A DNA stretch of 6,727 bases from Comamonadaceae bacterium (GTDB lineage Bacteria; Pseudomonadota; Gammaproteobacteria; Burkholderiales; Burkholderiaceae_C), in contig CANJXV010000142.1 of NCBI GenBank assembly GCA_947478935.1, positions 1 to 6,727 of the forward strand. The letters are read 5' to 3'. The position numbers and the translations under genes are program-made. Shown in pieces: positions 1 through 6,604 of the stretch (positions are counted from its first letter, which is position 1; each line of letters starts with the position of its first letter). The notes beneath the pieces were generated by a model. That model was not told the origin of the DNA, did no database searches, and worked only from the letters and a program-made list of their open reading frames with translations.

Positions 1-75
1 CAAAAATTCATTTTTTCTGATGCAGACCATGCCGACATTGCGCTGGCTCTGCGCGCACAAAGGCTTGCTGCATGA
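1..75 (+). CDS. murE: MurE C-terminal fragment (UDP-MurNAc-tripeptide synthetase), 3' end only
   Basis: Only the last 24 codons before the TGA at 73-75 are present, and the gene continues upstream of the window. The peptide ends FSDADHADIALALRAQRLAA. This fits the MurE C-terminus, where a 'F.D...A..AL' helix closes the third ligase domain. MurE adds the third stem-peptide residue (meso-diaminopimelate in most Gram-negatives) to UDP-MurNAc-L-Ala-D-Glu in the cytoplasm. The catalytic and substrate-selecting parts lie outside the window, so the diamino acid cannot be read here. The assignment rests on this short C-terminal match plus position directly before murF, the usual dcw order. The stop codon overlaps the murF start (ATGA at 72-75). 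Confidence 0.85.
   Translation, partial: QKFIFSDADHADIALALRAQRLAA
59..63 (+). promoter_or_regulatory. Ribosome binding site of murF
   Basis: The purine run AAAGG lies inside the murE coding end, eight bases before the murF ATG at 72. It supports the overlapping ATGA start over the downstream Met6 codon. Confidence 0.5.
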
Positions 76-1550
76 GCGCGCCGTTGATGACTTTGGCACA
101 AGTGCAGCAATGGCTGCAAGCAGCCAACGACGGCCTGCCGGTCGTGCTGCATGGCGCGCCTTGCACCGACATCACGCGCGTGCATACCGACAGCCGTACC
201 TTGGAACCCGGCGATTTATTTGTCGCCCTGCGCGGTGATAAATACGACGCAAATGACTTTTTGCACCAGGCTAAGGAGTGCGGCGCCAGTGCTCTGCTCT
301 GCCACGGCGGCTTACCCGCCAGCAAGTACCCGCAAGGCCTACCGCGCATCGAAGTCGCAAATAGCACCCTGGCACTGGGCCAACTGGCACAGGCCTGGCG
401 CGCACAATTTACGCTGCCCCTGATCGCAGTGACCGGCAGCAATGGCAAGACCACCGTCACGCAAATGATAGCCGCCATCTTGCAGCGGCATGCGCCCGAT
501 GGAGCAGCGCTGGCCACGCAAGGTAATTTGAACAATGCTATCGGCGTGCCTTTGACGTTACTGCGCCTGCGCGCCACGCATCGCATCGCGGTGCTGGAAC
601 TGGGCATGAACCATCCAGGCGAAATTGCCCAACTCGCCGCCATCGCACAAGCCACGATCGCCCTGGTAAACAACGCACAACGCGAACATTTGGAGTTTAT
701 GCACACCGTCGATGCGGTAGCCACCGAAAACGGCGCCGTGCTGCAAGCATTGCCCACCAGCGGCTGCGCCGTGTTTGGATTGGACGATCGCTATACCGCC
801 AGCTGGATGGAGCAAAACAGGGCTACTAAGGTACTGGGTTTTGCAGCAGCACCGGCGCAAGAACGCGACGGCGTGTACGGCCAACACGCGCTGTGGCAGG
901 ACGGCGGCTGGTCAGTGCAAGCGCGCTATCGGCAGGGCGCGGCCAGCGGCGTTTTGCACTACCGCTTGGCGATCGCCGGTCAACACAATGTGCGCAACTC
1001 CTGGGCCGCCGCCGCTTGCGCGCTGGCCGCTGGCGTCAGCCCGACCACCATCGAGCGCGGCTTGCAGGCTTTTGTGCCGGTCAAAGGCCGCTCGCGCGCG
1101 CTGAGTTTGGTCTGGGGCGGGCGCAGCATCAGCCTGATCGATGACAGCTATAACGCCAACCCCGATTCGGTGCAAGCCGCTATCGACGTGCTACGCGACC
1201 TACCAGCGCCGCGCCTGCTGGTGCTCGGTGATATGGGCGAGGTGGGCGACCAAGGCCCGCAGTTGCATGCACAGGCAGGCAGCTACGCGCACAGCCAGGG
1301 CATCGAACACTTATTAGCCAGCGGCAGTTTGAGCCAAGCAAGCGTCCAAGCTTTTAGCCAAGCCGGTGGCAAGGCACAGCACTACGCCGACACAAGCGCT
1401 TTGACACAAGCGGTAGCGCAGGCACTGGCGCACAGCGCCAGCGTGCTGGTCAAAGGTTCGCGCTTTATGCGTATGGAAAAAGTCATAGAAGCCTTGCAAG
1501 ACATGGCCGCCACCCACCACACGCCAGGGGAGTCTGTCCATGCAGCCTGA
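72..1550 (+). CDS. murF: UDP-N-acetylmuramoyl-tripeptide--D-alanyl-D-alanine ligase (MurF)
   Basis: MurF is the last cytoplasmic Mur ligase; it uses ATP to join D-Ala-D-Ala to UDP-MurNAc-tripeptide. The 492-residue product shows the three-domain Mur ligase layout. The N-terminal substrate domain includes HTDSRTLEPGDLFVALRG at 38-55. The central ATPase domain has the P-loop TGSNGKTT at 121-128, GNLNNAIGVP at 151-160, ELGMNHPGEI at 176-185 and NNAQREHLEFM at 200-210. The C-terminal domain has DDSYNANPDS at 357-366, LGDMGE at 385-390 and KGSRFMRME at 461-469. The NNAQREH and SYNANP blocks separate MurF from MurC, MurD and MurE. It is about 40 residues longer than E. coli MurF (452), with the extra length spread out rather than in one new domain. 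The chosen ATG overlaps the murE stop (ATGA) and has AAAGG-like pairing at 59-63, eight bases upstream; Met6 is a less likely alternative. All core motifs are intact. Confidence 0.97.
   Translation: MSAPLMTLAQVQQWLQAANDGLPVVLHGAPCTDITRVHTDSRTLEPGDLFVALRGDKYDANDFLHQAKECGASALLCHGGLPASKYPQGLPRIEVANSTLALGQLAQAWRAQFTLPLIAVTGSNGKTTVTQMIAAILQRHAPDGAALATQGNLNNAIGVPLTLLRLRATHRIAVLELGMNHPGEIAQLAAIAQATIALVNNAQREHLEFMHTVDAVATENGAVLQALPTSGCAVFGLDDRYTASWMEQNRATKVLGFAAAPAQERDGVYGQHALWQDGGWSVQARYRQGAASGVLHYRLAIAGQHNVRNSWAAAACALAAGVSPTTIERGLQAFVPVKGRSRALSLVWGGRSISLIDDSYNANPDSVQAAIDVLRDLPAPRLLVLGDMGEVGDQGPQLHAQAGSYAHSQGIEHLLASGSLSQASVQAFSQAGGKAQHYADTSALTQAVAQALAHSASVLVKGSRFMRMEKVIEALQDMAATHHTPGESVHAA
1526..1532 (+). 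promoter_or_regulatory. Strong Shine-Dalgarno-like sequence near the murF 3' end
   Basis: AGGGGAG lies inside the last codons of murF, seven bases before an out-of-frame ATG at 1540. It is a better match to the 16S rRNA tail than the AGGG just upstream of mraY. It may act as a standby site that loads ribosomes near the mraY start, or it may be a chance product of the murF codons for the Pro-Gly-Glu near the C-terminus. Confidence 0.35.
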
Positions 1551-1581
1551 GCACTTAAATAGGGTAAACACATGCTGCTAA
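1540..1581 (+). CDS. Possible 13-codon leader ORF bridging murF and mraY
   Basis: An ATG at 1540, preceded by AGGGGAG at 1526-1532, opens a 13-codon frame (MQPEHLNRVNTCC) ending in TAA at 1579-1581. It starts within the last codons of murF in another frame, crosses the 21-base gap, and stops just inside mraY, so its termination site overlaps the mraY start at 1572. That geometry could couple mraY translation to ribosomes loaded at the stronger upstream site. The peptide resembles nothing I recognise. The frame is short enough to occur by chance, so I treat it as a candidate coupling element and not an established gene. Confidence 0.2.
   Translation: MQPEHLNRVNTCC
1561..1564 (+). promoter_or_regulatory. 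Weak ribosome binding site of mraY
   Basis: AGGG sits seven bases before the mraY ATG at 1572. Spacing is good, but pairing to the 16S tail is modest compared with the sites before murD, murG and murC. Confidence 0.5.
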
Positions 1582-2750
1582 GCCTAACGCAATGGCTGCA
1601 AGGTCTGTACCCCGAGTGGGGGTTTTTGCGGGTGTTCCAGTACCTGACTTTCCGCGCCGTGATGGGCGCTGCCACCGCGCTGCTGATTGGCTTGGCGGCA
1701 GGCCCGGCAGTAATACGGCGCTTACAGTCACTCAAAATCGGTCAGCCTATCCGCGGCTACGGCATGGAATCGCACTTCAGCAAAAGCGGCACTCCCACCA
1801 TGGGCGGCGTGCTGATTCTGATCGCGATTGCAAGCTCCACTTTGTTGTGGGTAGATTTGTCCAACCGCTTTGTCTGGATCTGCCTGATCGTGACCCTGGG
1901 TTTTGGCGCCATCGGCTGGGCCGATGACTGGCGCAAAGTAGTAAACAAAGACCCCGAAGGCATGCCCTCACGCGAGAAATACCTGTGGCAATCGCTGATT
2001 GGCGCATTGGCAGCGCTGTGTTTGGTGTTTAGCATTTCAGAAAACTCCAATGGCCGCGTGCTGGAGTTGTTCGTCAACTGGGTCAGCTCCGGGTTCGACG
2101 TCAGCCTGCCGCCCAAAGCCGGTCTGATGCTGCCCTTCTTCAAGCAGGTGAGTTACCCACTGGGTGTGTTGGGCTTTGTGGTCCTAACCTACCTAGTGAT
2201 TGTCGGCTCGAGCAACGCGGTGAATTTGACCGATGGCCTAGACGGTCTGGCCATCATGCCGGTAGTGATGGTCGGCTCAGCGCTTGGCGTGTTTGCCTAT
2301 GTCACCGGTAGCGTGATTTATTCCAAATACTTATTTTTGCCACACATTCCCGGTGCTGGCGAGCTTCTGATTTTTTGCGCTGCGATTGCCGGTGCCGGCC
2401 TGGCATTTTTATGGTTTAACACGCATCCGGCACAGGTCTTTATGGGCGATGTGGGTGCGCTGGCATTGGGTGGGGCGCTGGGCACGGTAGCAGTTATCGT
2501 GCGCCAGGAGATTGTGCTGGCCATGATGGGCGGCGTATTTGTCGCTGAGGCTATGTCGGTGATGCTGCAAGTGATGTACTTCAAGTACACCCGCAGAAAA
2601 TACGGTGAAGGCCGCCGCCTGTTCCGCATGGCGCCTTTGCACCACCATTTCGAAAAGCAGGGTTGGAAAGAGACGCAAGTCGTGGTGCGTTTTTGGATCA
2701 TCACCATGCTGCTGTGCTTGCTCGGACTGTCCACCTTAAAGCTGAGGTAA
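1572..2750 (+). CDS. mraY: Phospho-N-acetylmuramoyl-pentapeptide-transferase (MraY)
   Basis: MraY is the integral inner-membrane enzyme that transfers phospho-MurNAc-pentapeptide from UDP to undecaprenyl phosphate, making lipid I. About ten hydrophobic segments are visible, for example near residues 21-46, 75-94, 98-116, 137-154, 195-212, 222-246, 264-282, 289-308, 313-337 and 370-387. Family motifs are intact: KSGTPTMGG (71-79), the aspartate pair D118-D119 in WADDWRKV, NLTDGLDGLAIMP (218-230), FMGDVGALALGG (290-301, with D293 matching the third conserved Asp) and APLHHHFEKQGW (354-365). At 392 residues it is about 30 longer than E. coli MraY (360). Most of the excess lies around residues 155-190, in the loop predicted to be periplasmic between segments 4 and 5. 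It follows murF after a 21-base gap and precedes murD by four bases. The start gives the expected N-terminus, which leads into YLTFRA at 24-29. Confidence 0.98.
   Translation: MLLSLTQWLQGLYPEWGFLRVFQYLTFRAVMGAATALLIGLAAGPAVIRRLQSLKIGQPIRGYGMESHFSKSGTPTMGGVLILIAIASSTLLWVDLSNRFVWICLIVTLGFGAIGWADDWRKVVNKDPEGMPSREKYLWQSLIGALAALCLVFSISENSNGRVLELFVNWVSSGFDVSLPPKAGLMLPFFKQVSYPLGVLGFVVLTYLVIVGSSNAVNLTDGLDGLAIMPVVMVGSALGVFAYVTGSVIYSKYLFLPHIPGAGELLIFCAAIAGAGLAFLWFNTHPAQVFMGDVGALALGGALGTVAVIVRQEIVLAMMGGVFVAEAMSVMLQVMYFKYTRRKYGEGRRLFRMAPLHHHFEKQGWKETQVVVRFWIITMLLCLLGLSTLKLR
2744..2747 (+). promoter_or_regulatory. Ribosome binding site of murD
   Basis: GAGG overlaps the end of mraY, seven bases before the ATG at 2755. 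This spacing favours 2755 over the second Met codon at 2761. Confidence 0.55.
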
Positions 2751-2754
2751 GCCG

Positions 2755-4272
2755 ATGAACATGCAAGGGCAACAGGTGTTGGTCGTCGGTCTGGGAGCTT
2801 CCGGGCTGGCGATGGCACGCTGGTGCGCTCGTGCCGGGGCGCAAGTGACGGTGCTCGATGACCGCGCTGCGCCGCCGCAAGCGGCCACCCTGGCGCAAGA
2901 TTTTCCCGACGCGCGCCTCCTGCATGGCGCGCTCGATGCACAAGCCTTGGCCGATGACCCCTTTCAGCGTATTTGCATCAGCCCCGGCTTAGCGCCAACG
3001 CGCGTCAGCAACTTGGTTGATGCAGCCCGTGCCCAAGGCCTGTGGGTCGGCAGCGAACTGGGCCTGTTTACCCAAGCCTTGCACGAACTGCAAGAGGCGC
3101 AGGCCTACCAGCCCCAGATCATTGCGATTACCGGCACCAATGGCAAAACTACCGTCACCTCACTCACCGGCCAATTGGTCGCGCGAGCCGGTAAAACCGT
3201 GGCCGTAGCCGGAAATATCGGCCCGACTTTGCTTGATACCCTGGCGCAGGCCATAGAAAGACAGGCCTTACCGCAAGTCTGGGTACTGGAGCTGTCCAGC
3301 TTTCAGCTGCACTACGCCGAAGACTTTGAGCCCACAGTGGCTACGGTGCTCAACCTCAGCCAAGACCATTTGGATTGGCATACCGACATGCACGACTATG
3401 CGCGCGCCAAAGCCCGCATCTTTGGCAACAAGGGGCTCATGCTGCTCAACCGCGATGATGCCCAAGTCATGGCCATGCTGCCCGAGCCGCAGCGCGTGAA
3501 ATTGCAGAAACCGGTGCAACGCGCCCATATGTGTTTTAGCGCCCAGACGCCCACATACGCTGGCGACTACGGCTTAGAAGAAGTTAACGGCGTAGTCTGG
3601 CTGGTGCGCGCGGCGCCGGCAGATGACACCATCAAGCGCGGGCGCAATGCGCCAGCGGAAGATTTGTTTTTACAACGCCTCATGCCAGCCGACGCGCTGC
3701 GTATCCGTGGTCGTCACAACGCCTGCAATGCTTTGGCCGCAGTGGCCCTCGCAAGCGCTAGCGGCTGCGCCCTGGGGCCTATGTTGTTTGGCCTGCGTGA
3801 ATACAGCGGCGAGCCGCATCGCGTGCAGTCGCTGGGCGTGGTGGGCGCGGTTGAATACTTTGACGACAGCAAAGGTACCAATGTCGGCGCCACGGTGGCA
3901 GCCTTGCAGGGCCTGGGCCAGGACCGTGCATTGGTTTTGATTTTGGGCGGCGATGGCAAAGGGCAGGACTTTGCGCCTTTGGCCGCACCGGTGCAAGCCC
4001 ATGTACGCGCGGTGCTGCTCATAGGCCGGGACGCCGCACGGATACGCCAGGCTTTGCAGGACACCGGCGTGGCGCTGCACGATGCTGCCTCCATGGACGA
4101 TGCAGTGCAGCAAGCGGCTACTTTGGCGCACGAGGGCGATGCGGTGCTGATGTCCCCGGCCTGCGCCAGCTTTGATATGTTCAAAGACTATGCCCACCGT
4201 GCGGCCGTATTTGCGCAGGCAGTGCAGTCACTGGCCTTGGCGCAAGGGCAAATATTGGAGCAGGTGCTATGA
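2755..4272 (+). CDS. murD: UDP-N-acetylmuramoyl-L-alanine--D-glutamate ligase (MurD)
   Basis: MurD adds D-glutamate to UDP-MurNAc-L-Ala with ATP in the cytoplasm. The N-terminal Rossmann-like domain opens with VVGLGASGLA (10-19). The central ATPase domain has the P-loop TGTNGKTT (126-133), GNIG (153-156), ELSSFQL (179-185), LNLSQDHLDWH (199-209) and YARAKARIF (215-223); by alignment from memory, K219 matches the carbamylated lysine (K198) of E. coli MurD. RGRHNACNALAA (318-329) leads into the C-terminal domain. That domain has FDDSKGTN (369-376), LGGDGKGQDF (397-406) and SPACASFDMF (467-476), the last being the MurD-type D-Glu-binding block. At 505 residues it is about 67 longer than E. coli MurD (438). 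Extra sequence is visible around 108-120, 163-173 and especially 286-310. It starts four bases after mraY, and its TGA overlaps the ftsW start. Nothing appears broken. Confidence 0.97.
   Translation: MNMQGQQVLVVGLGASGLAMARWCARAGAQVTVLDDRAAPPQAATLAQDFPDARLLHGALDAQALADDPFQRICISPGLAPTRVSNLVDAARAQGLWVGSELGLFTQALHELQEAQAYQPQIIAITGTNGKTTVTSLTGQLVARAGKTVAVAGNIGPTLLDTLAQAIERQALPQVWVLELSSFQLHYAEDFEPTVATVLNLSQDHLDWHTDMHDYARAKARIFGNKGLMLLNRDDAQVMAMLPEPQRVKLQKPVQRAHMCFSAQTPTYAGDYGLEEVNGVVWLVRAAPADDTIKRGRNAPAEDLFLQRLMPADALRIRGRHNACNALAAVALASASGCALGPMLFGLREYSGEPHRVQSLGVVGAVEYFDDSKGTNVGATVAALQGLGQDRALVLILGGDGKGQDFAPLAAPVQAHVRAVLLIGRDAARIRQALQDTGVALHDAASMDDAVQQAATLAHEGDAVLMSPACASFDMFKDYAHRAAVFAQAVQSLALAQGQILEQVL
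4257..4260 (+). promoter_or_regulatory. Ribosome binding site of ftsW
   Basis: GGAG, within the last codons of murD, lies eight bases before the ATGA overlap at 4269. It supports that start even though it gives FtsW a long cytoplasmic N-terminus. Confidence 0.55.
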
Positions 4273-5525
4273 ATATCGCCGCCAACTTGTGGAGCCGCTG
4301 GGGTCTGGGCAAATCTGCACAAGAGCGCGATGCACTGCCGGTGCGTCTGGGGCGTCGCGCCAACTACGCAAATACGCAAAGCAGCAGCCGCGTGAGTAGC
4401 CTAGACCATGCATTGATCGCCGTGGTGTCCACACTCTTGGTCTGGGGCGCCATCATGGTGTATTCGGCCACCATCGCTATGCCGGATAACCCGAAGTTTG
4501 TGGGCTATACCCACAATTATTTTCTGGTGCGGCATCTGGCCTCTCTCGCCGCGGGCTTAGTGGCATGCGCCATTGCATTTCAGGTGCCCGTGCAGACCTG
4601 GGAAAAATACGCGCCCATGCTGTTCATGGCCTCGCTAGTCCTGCTGGTGGCGGTGCTGATTCCTCACGTCGGCAAAGGCGTGAACGGCGCCCGGCGCTGG
4701 ATCTCGCTAGGCATTACCAATTTCCAGCCTTCAGAACTGGCCAAATTTTCTGCCGTGGTCTATGCCTCGGGCTATATGGTGCGCAAGATGGAAGTCAAAG
4801 AGGACTTTCTGCGCGCGGTCTGGCCCATGGCTGCTGCGGTGGGCGTGATGGGTGTTTTATTACTGGCTGAACCGGACATGGGTGCCTTTATGGTGATCGC
4901 CATCATCGCCATGGGCATCTTGTTTTTGGGTGGCGTCAATGCAAGCATGTTCTTCCTGATCTCGGGCGTGCTGTTGGCGGCCTTTGCGCTGATGATCGCC
5001 TTTAACGACTACCGGCGCGCGCGCATATTTGCTTACCTCGATCCCTGGAGCGAACACAACGCCCTGGCCAAGGGCTACCAGCTGACGCATTCGCTTATCG
5101 CGTTGGGACGCGGCGAAATTTTCGGTGTGGGTTTGGGCGGCAGCGTGGAAAAGCTGCATTGGTTGCCCGAAGCACATACCGATTTTTTGGTGGCCGTGAT
5201 CGGCGAAGAGTTTGGCCTGGTCGGCGTCTTGGTGCTGATTGTTTTGTTCTTGTGGATGACGCGGCGCATTATTCACATTGGCCGCCAGGCCGTAGCGCTA
5301 GAGCGCGTGTTTGCTGGTTTGGTAGCGCAAGGCGTGGGCATCTGGATGGGCTTTCAGGGTTTTATCAATATGGGCGTGAACCTGGGCGCGCTGCCCACTA
5401 AAGGCCTGACCTTGCCATTGATGAGCTACGGCGGCTCAGCGATTTTGGTCAATCTGGTGGCGCTGGCTTTGGTGCTGCGCATTGACTATGAGAACCGCAA
5501 GCTAATGCAAGGAGTACCGGCATGA
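4269..5525 (+). CDS. ftsW: Septal peptidoglycan glycosyltransferase FtsW (SEDS family)
   Basis: FtsW is the SEDS-family lipid II polymerase of the divisome. It works in the inner membrane with its partner transpeptidase FtsI (PBP3). A polar, Arg-rich N-terminal tail of about 45 residues precedes the first membrane segment (about 47-69). Further hydrophobic segments lie near 87-104, 115-132, 155-170, 183-199, 204-222, 225-245, 305-330, 344-365 and 380-404. A large periplasmic loop spans about 247-303. Conserved SEDS blocks are present: GKGVNGARRWISLG (135-148), NFQPSELAKF (151-160), LLAEPDMGAF (198-207), KGYQLTHSLIALGRG (268-282), LPEAHTDFLVAVIGEEFG (299-316), NMGVNLGALPTKGLTLP (367-383) and SYGGSA (386-391). 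D305 in AHTDF matches the essential aspartate of E. coli FtsW (D297). The position between murD and murG, not next to mreCD or mrdA, argues for FtsW over RodA. It overlaps both neighbours by ATGA. Confidence 0.97.
   Translation: MNIAANLWSRWGLGKSAQERDALPVRLGRRANYANTQSSSRVSSLDHALIAVVSTLLVWGAIMVYSATIAMPDNPKFVGYTHNYFLVRHLASLAAGLVACAIAFQVPVQTWEKYAPMLFMASLVLLVAVLIPHVGKGVNGARRWISLGITNFQPSELAKFSAVVYASGYMVRKMEVKEDFLRAVWPMAAAVGVMGVLLLAEPDMGAFMVIAIIAMGILFLGGVNASMFFLISGVLLAAFALMIAFNDYRRARIFAYLDPWSEHNALAKGYQLTHSLIALGRGEIFGVGLGGSVEKLHWLPEAHTDFLVAVIGEEFGLVGVLVLIVLFLWMTRRIIHIGRQAVALERVFAGLVAQGVGIWMGFQGFINMGVNLGALPTKGLTLPLMSYGGSAILVNLVALALVLRIDYENRKLMQGVPA
5511..5514 (+). promoter_or_regulatory. Ribosome binding site of murG
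   Basis: GGAG in the end of ftsW lies seven bases before the ATG at 5522. A second ATG follows immediately at 5525 (spacing ten), so either Met could be used. The first gives the ATGA overlap seen at the other junctions. Confidence 0.6.
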
Positions 5526-6604
5526 TGGCCGCGAATGCAGCACGCACGCCCTGCGCCTTGGTGATGGCCGGGGGCACGGGCGGGCACATCTTTCCGGGCC
5601 TGGCAATTGCGCAAGCCTTGCGCGACAAAGGTTGGCGCGTGCACTGGCTAGGCGCGCCCGGCAGCATGGAAAGCAGATTAGTACCACCGCGCGGTTTTAC
5701 GCTGGAAACCATCGAGTTTTCCGGCGTGCGTGGCAAAGGGCTAGCCAGCCTCTTGTGGTTGCCGCTGCGCTTGCTGCGCGCCTGCTGGCAAAGCCTGGCG
5801 GTACTTGGCCGGGTGCAACCCGATGTGGTGCTGGGCTTTGGCGGCTATATCAGCCTGCCTGGTGGTTTGATGAGCGCGCTCAAACGCATACCGCTGCTGG
5901 TCCACGAGCAAAACTCGGTCGCTGGGGCGGCCAATAAAGTATTAGCCCGCGTCGCGCGCAGTGCGTTTAGCGCCTTTCCCGGTGCGCTAGGTACCGCGCA
6001 GCATGTGGGCAACCCCCTGCGCGCCGAGTTTCTGGTGCAAGGCGCGCCAGCGCAGCGCTTTGCCGGTCGCAGTGGACCTTTGCACATTTTGGTGCTGGGC
6101 GGCAGCCTGGGTGCCAGCGCGCTCAACCGCATCGTGCCGCAAGCCTTGGCTTTGTTGCCCCCAGACGCGCGCCCCAGCGTCATCCACCAAAGCGGCGAGC
6201 AGCATATCGATGCGCTGCGTACGCACTATGCGCAAGCCGGGGTGCAAGCCACGCTCGTCCCTTTCATCGATGACACTGCCAGCGCTATCGCGCTAGCCGA
6301 TGTAGTGATTTGCCGCGCCGGTGCCAGCACGGTCACCGAAATTGCGGCGGTGGGCGCAGCAGCCTTGTTCATTCCTTTCCCTGCGGCGGTGGATGACCAC
6401 CAGACGCATAACGCCCGCTTTTTAGTGGGCCAAGGCGCCGCAAGCTTAATGCCACAGCACAGCTTGACGCCCGAAGGCTTGGCGCAATGGCTGCAAAGCT
6501 GCGACCGGGCGACTTTGTTGCGCACTGCGCAAGCAGCCAAAGGCCTGCAAAACCTGGCCGCCACCACGGCCATGGTGCAGGCTTGTGAGGAGATCGTCGC
6601 ATGA
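5522..6604 (+). CDS. murG: UDP-GlcNAc--undecaprenyl-PP-MurNAc-pentapeptide GlcNAc transferase (MurG)
   Basis: MurG is a GT-B glycosyltransferase (family GT28) on the cytoplasmic face of the inner membrane. It adds GlcNAc from UDP-GlcNAc to lipid I to give lipid II, the substrate polymerised by FtsW. The N-terminal acceptor domain has the glycine loop AGGTGGHIFPGLA (16-28), LGAPGSMESRLVP (43-55), GFGGYISLPG (105-114) and HEQNSVAGAANK (128-139). A hydrophobic and basic stretch at about 76-97 suits membrane association. The C-terminal UDP-GlcNAc domain has GNPLR (163-167), VLGGSLGASALN (191-202), HQSGEQH (222-228), PFIDD (247-251), the RAGASTVTEIAAVG signature (265-278) and PAAVDDHQTHNA (287-298). 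Its 360 residues match the usual family length of about 355. The start overlaps the ftsW stop and the TGA overlaps the murC start, consistent with coupled expression. No missing key residues were seen. Confidence 0.98.
   Translation: MMAANAARTPCALVMAGGTGGHIFPGLAIAQALRDKGWRVHWLGAPGSMESRLVPPRGFTLETIEFSGVRGKGLASLLWLPLRLLRACWQSLAVLGRVQPDVVLGFGGYISLPGGLMSALKRIPLLVHEQNSVAGAANKVLARVARSAFSAFPGALGTAQHVGNPLRAEFLVQGAPAQRFAGRSGPLHILVLGGSLGASALNRIVPQALALLPPDARPSVIHQSGEQHIDALRTHYAQAGVQATLVPFIDDTASAIALADVVICRAGASTVTEIAAVGAAALFIPFPAAVDDHQTHNARFLVGQGAASLMPQHSLTPEGLAQWLQSCDRATLLRTAQAAKGLQNLAATTAMVQACEEIVA
6587..6592 (+). promoter_or_regulatory. Ribosome binding site of murC
   Basis: GAGGAG in the last codons of murG lies eight bases before the ATG at 6601. 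It is the best-matching site directly preceding one of the main genes here, and it fixes the murC start at the ATGA overlap. Confidence 0.65.

Noticed and set aside
8..757. A 249-codon open frame on the minus strand opposite murF
   Set aside because: It lies wholly antisense to the conserved first half of murF. Its Ala/Cys/Ser-rich translation looks like the complement of GC-rich codons, and it matches no family I recognise. Long antisense frames are expected at this GC content.
1551..1571. Possible terminator or promoter in the murF/mraY gap
   Set aside because: The 21 bases hold no inverted repeat or T run and are too short for a full promoter. mraY is most simply read from the same transcript.
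2318..2941. A 207-codon minus-strand frame across the mraY/murD junction
   Set aside because: It overlaps two clear conserved genes on the opposite strand, has no recognisable domain, and its composition is typical of a shadow frame.
3670..4197. Overlapping minus-strand frames opposite the murD C-terminal half
   Set aside because: They are antisense to the intact MurD signature blocks, with no family resemblance.
108..6496. The 12-mer CAATGGCTGCAA occurs three times (108-119, 1590-1601, 6485-6496)
   Set aside because: All three encode Gln-Trp-Leu-Gln in frame in MurF, MraY and MurG, so shared codon preference explains them. The flanking bases differ and spacing is irregular, so I see no repeat family or uptake signal.
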